Assembly: GCF_028453695.1 (NCBI RefSeq)
Contig: NC_135773.1
Location: 24,353,782 to 24,417,781, forward strand
DNA length: 64,000 nucleotides
Source of the DNA: Augochlora pura
Taxonomy: Eukaryota; Arthropoda; Insecta; Hymenoptera; Halictidae
Reading direction: 5' to 3'
The notes beneath the pieces were generated by a model. The model was not told the origin of the DNA and searched no databases. It worked only from the letters and a program-made list of their open reading frames with translations. Below are positions 12,841 through 24,385 of the stretch, piece after piece (position 1 is the first letter of the stretch; every line of letters starts with the position of its first letter). The position numbers and the translations under genes are program-made.

Positions 12841-12953
12841 TTAAAGGGCTGCCCGGACTGCATTCGAAAGTCATAACTCTTCTACGTAACCAATAAAAAT
12901 ATTACTTAAATGGAAGGTTACGTATTTCGAATGCAGTTCAGGCGGCCCTTTAA
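12841..12953. repeat. TTAA-bounded hairpin, 27-bp plus 9-bp stem
   Basis: The segment 12843-12869 pairs with 12925-12951 over 27 positions with one C-A mismatch and two G-U pairs on the plus strand. A 13-base insertion (12870-12882) on the left arm interrupts the stem, which then continues as a perfect 9-bp pairing (12883-12891 with 12916-12924). The 24-base loop is AT-rich. TTAA sits at both outer ends (12841-12844 and 12950-12953). This fits a very small piggyBac-type MITE (TTAA target) or a microRNA-like hairpin; sequence alone does not decide. Confidence 0.85.
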
Positions 12954-14862
12954 CCTTGCACTATTATTATGCACTATCATTACGCCATACATATGTTTAT
13001 AGTTAATTTTATTTACAGTAACTTTACAGTAACAAGCTGATCAGTTAATACGCGAACACCCTGTGCATAGGTATGCTTATCCAACAAAACTGTTTCGCGC
13101 AACGTCATAGACGACAGTTCGCCACAGACACAATAGATTGCTTTACTTTCGACGTCACTGTAATACGTCAAAACCCCGACGAGCGCGCGGACGATAAAAA
13201 GGCCGGTCCACAAAGAAGAATTCCGGTGCTCATCAATCGGCTGTCCGAAACAAATTGAAAATTACTCTGTCGTTAATAGGTTTTCGTGGGCGAAGCGGTT
13301 ACGGAACGGTTAAATAGAAGCGCGGCGGCGGCGGGGCTGGTTCGAATGAAATCTGGAAAATTAAACAGGATGGAAATAATTCCTTTTTGCCGGCGGCCGG
13401 CCATCTGCATCGATCAAAGAGCGTTTCCGATCGATGCCGTGGAAAGAACAGTAAGTGCTGTGCACACAGCGGTTACCTTTAATTCACCGACATTCCGAAA
13501 AATCGAACGTACAGCGACCGGGAATATTATCGTAACCTAATTGGGCATCGATAATTATTAGACTACGGGTGGCGCTTTAATAACCAATTGATTAGTTTAT
13601 TCGCTGATCGTACTTCAATCTATTTTCGGAAAGAATATTAATTTCAGAAAATAGGTTTTATATATAATAAATATCAATTTATGTTGTGATTAAATGTCAG
13701 TAGATCGTCAGCGGATCACGTAACTTGTAACAAGCGGAGTATAGCGATCGCGGCGCATTTGAATTTAATGAAAATAAGGAAAAAATGAGGTCTCATCGTG
13801 CAGAGAAATATGAAGAGTGTGTGTCACTACGCGTGTTCCGTCATAGCAAAGCGATGCAGGCCCTGTGTATCGGTTGCATCATTTTGGGAAATCCTGAACC
13901 GCCGAATGTTCTCTGCGCGACGCCGTTTTTTTCATTTCGCGAATTCAACGGAAATACCGGGTCCGCGCAGAAATCTTTGATAAGCTCCGGATAATTGCAA
14001 ATTAAGTTGTTTATGAATGTTGCACGCTGGCATCTACCGTGTCGCAATCAACGTTTAATGCGGCTCAAGGCTTAATCACCGTGAGATACCGTTCGTAAGC
14101 ATTTAATCGCCGTAAGTTCCGGCGCGCCGTCGGCCCGCACGAAATACACTTTTAATTGCAATTTCATTGTCAACCACGCGAAATTGAATATAGCGGTGCG
14201 CGCCCGGTTGGCCGACGCGTACATAGAAAAATCGATGTACAACGATGCACGCCATCCCTTTCACGCGCGGTATCTCGCGCAACTGAAAGTCATTCACAAT
14301 GCTATTTATTAACGGTTCGCTAGCCGCGTATCATACCAGGAAAATATTAAAGTTATTCGGGACATGTGAATCACGCGGCGACTTATCAATGAAAATTTCT
14401 TTCCTCCGTTGAAATATGCGGGAAGCATTGTTCGCGAGAAAAGAAAAATGTCTACCTACGATTCGCGGAAACGTCAATGGTAATAACGTCAGAACGTCAA
14501 TTGCGTCAATATAGCTTGTTAACAATAAATCACTTTATATCCTTCTAAATTATTATAGTAACGTCTTATAGTCAGTTGCAGAATTATTGACAAAAGAATT
14601 GATTTAAAAAAGGAAATGCACGAAAATATTTTCAACGCTTATCGTTTCGTTTAATTTCACGATTTATCGACAGAGAATTTGGAAAGGAAACGGAGTCGTT
14701 AATTTGCCAAAAAAAATGTCCCGGTGTTCTCGGTAGCGACAGAGGGAGTGTTCTTTTCTTTTTTTTTACGCTCGTCATTTATCTTAATAATCCGCCGGCT
14801 TAAGGGCCCAATTAATCAGCCATCGAGGCCATGAATAATTTATCCGGAAGAGGAAAAAGAGA

Positions 14863-14884
14863 CTCTCTCTCTCTCTCTCTTCTC
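14863..14884 (+). repeat. (CT)n microsatellite
   Basis: About ten CT units with one extra T. Confidence 0.9.
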
Positions 14885-15934
14885 CCCCGAAAAATATTCC
14901 GCCGTGGCCGATCTTAATTCGCGCGATTCAGTCGCGCCATTTAATTCAACTACTTTCATTGGCAGGGCGCGAGCATTCTCTGCCGTTGCGCTTCATTCCG
15001 TTTAACTTCGAATTGATAACAGTACGGTTCATCGGTTGCATTACGAGACTTCGGCATTCAATGGAAATTCCACGCGCGTGGAGGGTCTACGCCGGATGTT
15101 TCAAGAAATATATATCGCTGTTAATAACTTCTGGAAATCGAATCGACAATCTCTGTTCGTTAACATTCGGAACGACCGTGGGTAGAACAATCGGTACCGG
15201 AGAAAAATCGCACGCCTGTTTCGCTGTTCATCGCTTCAGTGATCGCACAGAAATTAGATCTACCGGAAAATTCTATCTGTTCTTAAAAAGAAAGAAAACT
15301 ATTAATGTTGTATTATTTTATAAACTTTTACGCGCATCACAATTTTGTTTGATATACCAAAATTAAATAATTTGGCAAACTGAGCCAACGCTGCGCCGCG
15401 TACCTCGCATGGAAATCCGTTTCTTCGAAGACGACAAAATTCATTAACATAATTAAAATGACAGCGGTTGAAATGAAACCGAGACGGTAACGCGCATGTA
15501 TAGTTTACAGCCTTATTATTAATGTTGATGCAATTAATCTGTCCCTGTCGGGTGTCACGGGATTCGTGTGGCGCGTAGTTCCTATTCGAGAGACCGTGCG
15601 AGAATCAAGCCTCGCGGCTCGGTCTGAAATTAATTTCTACGCTATTTTCGCGGCACTCGGATGCCGGGTAATGTCTAAAGTACATGATTAATTCTGAACA
15701 TGCGCTCTCTTGTTCCCGCGTAGCCGTGAATATCATTCGAATTTGCCGATTTTCGAATTATATCGCACAGAATTTATGGGCCCGCGCGAAGACAATGACC
15801 TACGCGCACAGAAGAATTTACAATTATTACCATCTATTCCCGGAATAATTGGATTTACAATTTTTTCCCAGACATTTTTATAGCTTAATGTTTTTTATAT
15901 TATCTGGGAAATTCAACTGCGAATTTTAATATGT

Positions 15935-16036
15935 ATTAAAAGATATTTATAATATAGATATCTACAATATAATATAGATAGTTATAATATAGATACTTAT
16001 ATATATATATTATTATAATATAGATATTTGTAATAT
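15935..16036 (+). repeat. AT-rich tandem repeat, TAATATAGATA core
   Basis: AATATAGATA recurs at roughly 18-20-bp spacing with a (TA)n run in the middle. No coding content. Confidence 0.7.
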
Positions 16037-16625
16037 CCACACATTGTCAAACGTAGGCCATTACAATTGCCCCAATTTTTATTTCCCATAAAAGTTCGTG
16101 GAAACGAAAGATACGCAAATGAAAAGTGAGTCCGTGTTAGTTTCACAATACTTCTCGTGGAAAAGATGAATTCAACTGAGACCGTACAACCGATATTTGC
16201 GAAACATGATTTTAATAAACAGATTCCTACATACTGCGTATCCGTTCCCATTCCGCGAAATTACTCGGCCATGCAGTTATGTTTCTCGCTAAAAGTACAA
16301 TGTACGCGTACGCGTGTTTCAGGAGTAAGCTGTTGCATGAAAAACCATGCGTTCGTTTTCTCTTTCGTTAAGCTCTGAAACAATTGTTTTCTGATAAAAC
16401 AATATCGGCGCGTGATATCGGGGATGCACGCTGAATGCTTGCGCATATTGTTGTCTGTCAACCCTGTGTTGCATCCGCTGGAAAAAGTTTTCTATGGAGT
16501 TATGATTGTTTCTATTTTATCCTACGCTCGCGAAAAACCGAGCAGACGCATTCCATTCGAATTAGTTCGTAATTTATTGTAGCAGCATCCGCTTCATTCA
16601 CTTATAATTATTTATAGTTATATCG

Positions 16626-16634
16626 TAACTTCTT
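16626..16634. repeat. Target-site duplication, tail side of LINE
   Basis: The nonamer TAACTTCTT directly abuts the (TAA)n tail. The identical nonamer at 17080-17088 marks the other edge. A chance 9-base match at the expected place is unlikely. Confidence 0.55.
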
Positions 16635-17079
16635 TATTATTATTATTATTATTATTATTATTCTTTATTAACGGGCTGGTAAGACCCTTTTTTTTACATA
16701 GAGGTTGTATATGTACATAGTTTGGAATACATTTGAATAATATAAATGATAAATCATAATATAAGAGTGTGTGTTTTAATGGCTAGAGTTGCCGCCTTTG
16801 TAAATTGGCTCAATGAATTGCCAAAGAAGTCGATTTTTCGACTAAGTTTATTTACTGTTCGTAATGCTCTCGTTATACAATTCGGGGAGAACTAGCGACG
16901 AGTAAAGAATTTTTAGGGTTTAAAAAAGGGGTCAATAAAGAATTTTTATAGAACAATAGTTTCCGTCGAATTTGTACACGTAGTTCATTATTATCAAATA
17001 AAGAGCTTCTACAGTTTGTTCAGTATTACTTCGTAGAACTAAGATTTATTTAGAGCTCGGATATGTTTGTTAAGTTGCA
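16635..17079 (-). mobile_element. 5'-truncated non-LTR retrotransposon (LINE) 3' end with (TAA)n tail
   Basis: On the minus strand the element ends in CCCGTTAATAAAGAATAATA and then a (TAA)n tail covering 16635-16662, with an AATAAA signal just before the tail. The 9-base sequence TAACTTCTT is present immediately outside the tail (16626-16634) and again at 17080-17088, as expected for a target-site duplication around a 5'-truncated insertion. A TAA-repeat tail is typical of I-clade LINEs. The body of about 415 bp carries no recognisable reverse-transcriptase frame and is probably 3'-UTR. Confidence 0.62.
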
Positions 17080-17088
17080 TAACTTCTT
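17080..17088. repeat. Target-site duplication, 5' side of LINE
   Basis: Second copy of TAACTTCTT, marking the point of 5' truncation of the element. Confidence 0.55.
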
Positions 17089-17954
17089 CTTTGCATAGCT
17101 GATACGGGAATTAATTCGCGTGTGTTCTAACGTCAAGTGTCAATAAGCCAAGCAAACTGTAAACTTTAGTCTTAAGCAAACTAAGTCGCGCAGGAGTGGG
17201 GAAATTATGTAAAAAGATTCGAATTACTATTTAACCGTATAGAAAATCGCAACGCAAAAAGAACATGGGAAATGATTACGCCGCCGCGAAGTAATGCAAA
17301 TTGTTATCTCGATAAGTACGTGCAACGCGCGTATTTGCAATTCAAGTTAAATTTTATCATTCTGTTATCACCCTGGGAATTGAATCAGTCCTCGCGTAAC
17401 AATAGCCGCTATATAATCAGTCCAATTAAATTGCAGAACATTATGCATTCGTTGTACACGAAATTATCAGACAATTATAGAATATGGCACCGAACTAATG
17501 CGCTACCATTTTATTCGTCCCTTCTTAAAAGTTGAACCGTTCGACACGTTGGTTCTACAAAGATGTTAATGGACTATATAAAAATGATTACGTGGAAACT
17601 ATCCGCGCAATTATGGTACGTTCCATGCCGTACATTTATCCGTAGCGCGAAACAGCGAGCCGAATGTTTCAATTCGCTGGCATCGCTGGCTAAATCTTGC
17701 ACTCACTACGGCCAAGGACGCGCATAATTCCGAGCATGAATTACAACCACCATCTATTACGTACCGGCGCGTGTATTATGTATAGATAGGCGCCACACAT
17801 GTATGTATGTCCTTATTAGCGTCTACCGCAGACCGCGTTACTCGCTCGGCATCGATTATTACTTACGGCTCGCACTAAATTACCCACAAAGCACCGGCGC
17901 AGTAACTTCGAAAGACAATCTCGATAATTTCGCTGACTTATCGTTGCTGCTGCT

Positions 17955-17978
17955 CGCGCGCGCGCGCGCGTACGCGCG
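17955..17978 (+). repeat. (CG)n tract
   Basis: Alternating CG of about 15 bases followed by TACGCGCGG. Confidence 0.85.
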
Positions 17979-19297
17979 GCTCTCACGGTGTCTCCGCCGC
18001 GCGGTTTCTCGATTAGCCGTGAGTTAACGGATAGGCTCTCTCTCTCTCTCTCCTCCTCTGACCCGCGTCTACGGCCGGCTCGATCACGGATTAGACTTCA
18101 ATTTGCGGATTACAGTCGGCAAGAAAACGTGGCTCGCCGGTTGCCTCTCGGATTGTTTTGTCGCGATCAATCCGCGACGTCCCGGGCCCGCCCTCGTCGC
18201 GGCCACCCTCCACGAATCCCGGATGCTCCGTCTCTCTTATCTATCGCCGTCGACCACCTCCAATAAATCTTTGTACCCTTCGCGAATTGGGCTCGTCGTG
18301 CTCGCGACTATATCGCCATTAATCTGTCAGAAATTAGCAGCTCGTCTGCGGCGGCCGTTCATTCTTCTCCGACTTCTCGCGATAATGTAGAAATTCCAAG
18401 AACCGTTTAACCCTCGTCCCTGCCTGGGCCTCGATCCGACGTTCCGTCAAGTTTCAGAATTTATTTTCCTAGTTTCACGTAAACTCGTCCAAGATTCCAC
18501 GATCTTTATTCCTCCAACGTGAAGCATTACGAGTGAAAAAAGACGTGACAATTGCTTGTGGTTTTCGCGAGGGAAGTAATTCTTTCCAATTATTTGGAAT
18601 TTCGATCCGTTAGCACTCTCGGAAAAATGATCTCGATACGAGGACCTGTGCGAGATAATTGACGCGATATTTGAACGATTCTCCGAATATCCGAGGACTA
18701 AACCAACTCTATCGCCGGTCCACGGACGAGGGAAGGAGTTTGGTTCGGTCTCGGGTTCCAACTAGCGCGCTTCTGAGATACCCTAGCCTAACAGCGTCGC
18801 ATGGGCCCGCTGGGCGACATCGCTGCGGACGCCAAAGGATCGTGGGCGGACGATGACTGGAGAACCGTTGACCTTTCACGGCGTTTAATGACGTTGGTAA
18901 CAACCGGGAGGAGGAGGGGGGAGCCGGAGTTCAAGAAGATTGTTTACGTGCGACAAAGCCTTAGATACCGATGGCGAGCGTCGAACTCACCTGGCCTCCC
19001 CAGCCTCGCTAGCCTCCCCAGGGGGCCGGCTGGATGAATACCACTTCGCGCTCTTAATGACGTGCTTTAGCCGGGTCTTCATTTGGTTAAGCGAAAACAT
19101 TCGACCGGCGTGGGCTCGGGCGTCTGGAGTCACCGCCGGTAGCCAAAGGAAAGGGGGGAGGGAACGAAGACACCGGGTGAACGACTACTGCCGTCGCCGA
19201 CAGGAAAATTAGGACACCCGATATATGTATAGATAGCTGGGACTCGGCTGGAAGCGGAGGAGCTTGTAGGATGGTTGAAAAGAGAAGTTCCCCCCTC

Positions 19298-19319
19298 GGG
19301 GGAGGAGGGGAGGGTGGGG
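19298..19319 (+). other. G-quadruplex-type G-rich tract
   Basis: G-runs of 5, 4, 3 and 4 are separated by very short loops (GGGGGAGGAGGGGAGGG and so on) on the plus strand. It is preceded by a C-run that could pair with the first G-run. Confidence 0.6.
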
Positions 19320-19773
19320 CGAAAGAGCGAGGGCGGCTGGCGGAGGCTGGAGGGTGTCGAGAGACCCGTCCTGGGAGTGTGGATGGTAGTAGGGACTCCC
19401 GAGTGAGCTGTTTGCAGTTCCTTCCACAAGCCTCCAGTTTGCATTAGTTTGCATACGTGAGTGAAAGTTTAAAGTTTAGTAATTTAAACAGCCGTGCGCT
19501 GTCCCTTTTCCGAAGAGCCCCGTGGATATATGTACGCGCGCACATATATTATGTGCACCTATATCGGAACAAGGACGGGACCGTGTGGTGGCGCGTACGT
19601 GCAGCCCACGCTGCATCTCTGTCTCGGAATATTCAACGGATGCAGTTAAGTATTCCTGCCGGCCCAGCCCTCTCCCCTTTTTTCATGTTGGCGCGTTGCA
19701 CGGGGAAAAACAAACTGGGCTGAATTTCCTTCGCGTCTTCCTCCTTTTTTTCGTGTCTTCCTTTCTCTACCCT

Positions 19774-19799
19774 TCTCTCTCTCTCTCTCTCTCTCTCTG
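19774..19799 (+). repeat. (CT)n microsatellite
   Basis: Thirteen CT units inside a longer pyrimidine-rich stretch (about 19730-19880). Confidence 0.9.
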
Positions 19800-20933
19800 T
19801 TTGTCCTCAATCATCCCATCCTTTTTCTCGTTCTCTCTCTTCCTCTCTCTCTCTTCGTTTCGGAAATCCTGACAATCCTTTTTTCCAGACTCATACCGGA
19901 AACCGTATTATTTCGGAATATTGTCAGGTCACTTTGTAGTCTCTAGCGTACCGCGAATTTTCGACAATCCGAGGAACCGATGACCAACGCAGAATCGAGG
20001 ATAAATGGTAGAAAAAATATAATACCCAGCGTGGCGCGAAAAGTCTATATCCGCCGGTTAAAATTTAAAAAAAAAAAGGAAAGCAAGCAGAGAGAGAAAA
20101 ATCTTGTCAACGTCGTCGATGAATTTGTCGATTAAAAATGGAAATACAGACCCACGGGATTGGATATAGACAGAACTGAAAGGAGCACAGTAAAATTCAT
20201 AAAATTTTTGACAAATTTCGTTACGCTTGAAATATTAAAATACAAAATACTAAATTTTAATATCGAGCGGCTCATTCTTTTGTCGCTGTACAAGCACTGC
20301 TTAACACGATATAACTCGACGACACGGCGGGGCCAATATTTCTCGGGCACGCCAACAGGGTATAAAATAATCCGGGACACGGATTATTCGCAACGGAAGC
20401 TGCGATTACCTCACAGCGAACAGACACTAATAAGAATCTTTTCGATTGAACTAAATTCCCATTTCTATTCCTTCCTCCGCTATTCCCACTTGTCCTTTTG
20501 CTTGTGGCTTCCCAAAAGTACGAATTCCCTGCCACGTAATTTCATTCCCCTCACCCGTTATCCGAAATGGCTGGCCCATCCCCTCCGCGTTGTCCCCGTT
20601 GCCCCGGCGTTCCTTGGTCCCGCTCACCAACGACATAGTTATTTTTCAAATGGCGGCGGTCGGGATTGCGGCACGGGGAGGGGGGGGGGGAAGATTCGAC
20701 ATCGATACGTTACATCTCTCTGAATACATTATCCAGCTTCCGAGGCGGTACGCACGCGAATGCATTACGCTGTTTGCACGCGTGTACGTTGCGCTAGGGG
20801 GGACTTTAGTGATTTACGATATCGCGAACTACTTTCCCGAAAGCCCGACTCCTTCCCGTCGCCATGCTTCATCATTTATGTGCTCGATTCTTTCGATTAA
20901 AGTTTCATTAACCAGGCCAGACTTTATAGAGAG

Positions 20934-20960
20934 CTCTCTCTCTCTCTCTCCCTCTCTTTC
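20934..20960 (+). repeat. (CT)n microsatellite
   Basis: CT units with a CCTCTCTTTCTC continuation. Confidence 0.85.
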
Positions 20961-21212
20961 TCTATATTTTTCTTTCTTTCTCTCCGGATCGCCCAACACC
21001 CCTCTTCTCTTACCGTAAGTGGATTTCGCTTTGGACCGACCGCCAATAAACATAGATCCCGTCTACCTATATCCGGTCCCCGGAAAAATTGTAACGCGGA
21101 GTGTATCGAACGCTTCCCGAATGCATTAATGTCCCCGCGAATATATTAAGGCTAATTCATCGCTACGAGCACCGTTTTTCTACCTCCCCCCCGAGTGGGA
21201 AAGCCTTTCTAT

Positions 21213-21300
21213 TAGGGTGTCCTGTAAGTTTCGGCCTCTTTTTCTTATGCGAAATCGATAGACGATATTTGTCGTTTAAGATTGATTTATTGTGTTACAT
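21213..21300 (+). mobile_element. Mariner-like element end (fragment)
   Basis: The sequence begins TAGGGTGTCCTGTAAGTTTC, close to the terminal inverted repeat of many insect mariners, and starts at a TA. It continues with ATGCGAAATCGATAGACGAT, which recurs with one change in the copy at 44808. No opposite-facing end and no transposase frame were found nearby, so this is a solo end or deletion remnant. Confidence 0.55.
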
Positions 21301-21534
21301 ATGATTATTCTTCCTGCGAGGGAGGCTGGGATTTTGTCATTTGTACCCGTTGTTTTAAATGGGAGGGCTATAGAAATAATATTTTCCGAACCCTTTTAAC
21401 GAAAATGAAGGACGGATAAATTTACAGACAAATTCGTTCGAATAACTTTTAATATCGGATTATTTTCCATTTTATTCGTTGCTTAACTAAATTAAGGAAT
21501 TATTTGATAATAATGATTCATTCGATATCCACGC

Positions 21535-21592
21535 AGGATAAATAAAACGATAAATAAAGCGTGTTAATAAATAAGCGCGTGATAAATAAAAC
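21535..21592 (+). repeat. Short tandem repeat, GATAAATAAA-type
   Basis: Three to four imperfect copies of (G)ATAAATAA(A)CG in a row, AT-rich, with no coding content. Confidence 0.55.
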
Positions 21593-22340
21593 GTCGTTTT
21601 TCATTATTGCTTTTTTTCACTCTAGTCGAAATAAAATGTGTCGGCGAACTCTACTGTGCCACCGTACGTTAAACAGCAAATGTTCACCACCAGGATATCG
21701 TTCTCTCTATAACATGTTTAAATAATCCACGGGAATCAGAGCTTGTAACGTTTTTAAAAACTGCGGAGAAGATATTTTTATACCGGGATATGGGTAAAAG
21801 GGAAAATTGGCTTTCGAATAATTCAGTAACGAACACCCGAGAATGGAACAAGTGCATATTTTATTAACTAATGCACCCGTATTTTTATAGAATATACGAC
21901 GTGTGCTATCTTTTCGAGTATTCGAGTTAATTGGTGTTCGGTCTCTCCGTAATAAACTGCGTGATTAATGAAACCGGACGCGCGAGGCTTATCAGTTCAG
22001 CACGCGGTCCGTTGTATATTTTTAAAATAAATTGTTTTGGAACCGAAGCTTTTTACATAACATATTTATTCGACGCGGTCGAAATTTATGTCTACGCGGC
22101 TGTCCGTGCGAGCGCGCTCGCTCGCGCGTGTGCGCGAGTTCTTGCTGCACGCGGTTGCATATACCACCCACTGCGGGGACGTTCTGTATGTACTTCCCGT
22201 CATACGGGAAAATGTGTCTGGCAATAAACAAACCGTTTCCCCTTGTGCTCCGTCCTTACTATGCTAACTTTTCACTTTTTTACCCCCCGTCCGCGCGCGC
22301 ACTCTCTAGTCGTTGAAGTAAAAGTCCTGCAGATAAATAA

Positions 22341-22359
22341 ACGCGCGCGCGCGCGCGCA
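22341..22359 (+). repeat. (CG)n tract
   Basis: About nine CG units. Related shorter tracts lie at 22110-22136 and 22808-22820. Confidence 0.85.
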
Positions 22360-23160
22360 AGAAATATTGTACGTTAACGTCGCGTGTTTAATACCGGGGA
22401 ACAATTCCCATTGAATTACGCTCGAACGCCGTTCTAATGCAACATGCCGGCCCAGAATAAGCGACGAGGAATTTAAATAATCGGTAGCGGTTGATGACAA
22501 AGGAATCTCGCCGCAGTGGAAGGAAATTTATAGTTTTATATGTATACGGTTTTACTGTTTAACTTATGTGATCTTCTAGTATTATATGCACAGGCTTAGA
22601 TAAAATAATGGAAAATAGGATTTTATTTAAAAATAGCAAAGTAAAAAGAATTTATAGTCGCCGTTTAATAGGCTAGCTCTTTTGTTATCTAAAAAGAATC
22701 CAAGGCGTTCGGACCAATTCCGAGAGAGAGAGAGACTATACCGTTTTTCAAAGTGGTTCCAAGTATATATGGCCATCGCTGTACATGAAGAACGCAGATT
22801 GTCGCGGGCGCGCGCGCGCTCTTGTCCATTATCATCAAGGTGCAAGTTTATAACTGCATTCTAACGGCTCGTAAGATCCTTTCTCATCCTCGTTATTTTC
22901 CTTCCTGCTCCGTTTCTGTCTCGCAATCAGACTCCATTTTCAGCTCGATTGCGCACGTGACTTTCCTGGCTCTCGCAGCGCTTCCCCGGGAACAGGAATC
23001 CAGACTTTTATAAGACGCATAATTGCCACAATAAGGCGACGGGGAAGCGAATCGAGTAGTCTGGCCGCGTCATTCCTGGGAACCAACACGACCAGCAAAC
23101 GCCTGCATAAAAGCCCCGCTCTGCTCATAACTCTCGCGACTTCTATTATAATCCCATATA

Positions 23161-23551
23161 TGTGCCCATAATTATGAAAGTGGTCTGTGTCATATATTTC
23201 TTGTTTCGAGATATTTAATGAATTGCATTTGCATAAATTAAAATATATATTTTTACATTATGCGATCTTTTTATTTACAATTTTATTATTAGTCTTGATT
23301 AAAGGGAATTTATTATGAATATGAAATTTTGTGCTTTCATGTTATGTTTATGTAATTTCTTTAAATTTTTGACTTAGACCACTTTCATAATTAACGCCAA
23401 ATGAATTCCATATAAAGTTGAAATTACAACGTGAACGATATCGTAAAAATTACATTGAATAAATTTAGTTTAAAATACTGTGGTGTAAGATAACTGATAA
23501 ACACATTTTTTAAAAATTTTGACTTAAACCACTTTCGTAATTATGAGCACA
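23161..23551. mobile_element. MITE-like element with TIRs and a subterminal repeat
   Basis: The left end TGTGCCCATAATTATGAAAG matches the reverse complement of the right end (23517-23551), with about 30 of 35 positions identical. The element starts with TGTGC, ends with GCACA, and is flanked on both sides by TATA, consistent with a TA target as in Tc1/mariner elements. A third copy of the end lies inside at 23362-23393, in the same orientation as the right end and exactly 150 bp from it. The interior is AT-rich with no coding frame, so the element would be non-autonomous. Superfamily is inferred. Confidence 0.6.
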
Positions 23552-24353
23552 TATATATTTCGACTGTCTCCAGTGGTCACTTTTTAATTCGACGGCATTG
23601 CCATACAGACTACCGCGTGTCTCGAAGAAAAATAAAAATCGCTGCTCTGTTTTTTATTTTACCATTTTCACCGTGCACTTTTTCTATTACTGTACTCTTG
23701 AATCTGGAAAATATTAACTAGTAGTTAATCTAGTCTGACCACATTTCTGGTAGTCAAATCTATTTATTATATTTTGAAAATGACACGAAAATCGAAGCGA
23801 AATTTTCTATAGAAAACTGTGACATTTCCACCTGAACATAGTTATTTGTCAATTTTACTTTACTAAATAACAATAATGGGATTAATAATCGGAACGATAT
23901 TAGTATTTTCGCTGGCACGGAACTTTCGACGATCGCAATATTTTCCGGCTATTTCGAAAAGTCGATTTTGTCAGGAAAATAAGGGTAATAACCGGAACGA
24001 TAATGCCCCGGCGTCATTACGACGGAAAACCTTGTACGTAACGTAATAGTAATATTTAACGTAACCGTACCACGGGACTCGAAGTAATGCGCACTTCTGT
24101 AATTATAATGACGCGGTATAATGGCACGCGTGACGCCGTTACAATTCCAGCAGCCATAACAATAGCTCGCAGTCCATTTCCGTTGTTTAGATAGCTGTAC
24201 ATTTCCAGTGCGCCTAGCTAGTGCAACGCCGAGTTAACGACACCGTCTCGTTGTCCTTTCAGCATCCGTAGACTTCGAGCCCCGCGTCTTGTCGTAGTTG
24301 CGCAGTTGATTTTGGATAGTTTCAGATTCCGAGGGAACCGGTCCCCCGTCTGC

Positions 24354-24385
<32 letters not shown>
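24354..24385 (+). repeat. (GA)n microsatellite
   Basis: About sixteen GA units with one GC interruption. Confidence 0.9.

Larger units (their letters stand above)
12954..16625. other. Gene-free spacer
   Basis: Only the CT tract at 14863 and the AT-rich tandem repeat at 15935 stand out. Frames of 60-135 codons lack any recognisable motif. Confidence 0.5.
17089..23160. other. Mostly GC-rich, microsatellite-dense spacer
   Basis: CpG-rich between about 17.9 and 19.7 kb and again at about 20.5-21.1 kb, with several CT, CG and G-rich tracts and one mariner-like end. A 187-codon plus-strand frame at 20160-20723 starts without an ATG, runs into a poly-G tract and shows no domain. Confidence 0.5.

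Noticed and set aside
12531..12896. 121-codon plus-strand frame
   Set aside because: Its C-terminus is formed by the left arm of the hairpin at 12841, and the rest has no motif.
13335..13360. GGTTCGAATGAAATC resembling a tRNA T-loop
   Set aside because: No acceptor stem, D-arm or anticodon arm could be placed around it.
20160..20723. 187-codon plus-strand frame
   Set aside because: It begins without an ATG, crosses a poly-G run into a Gly-rich end, and has no recognisable domain or splice context.
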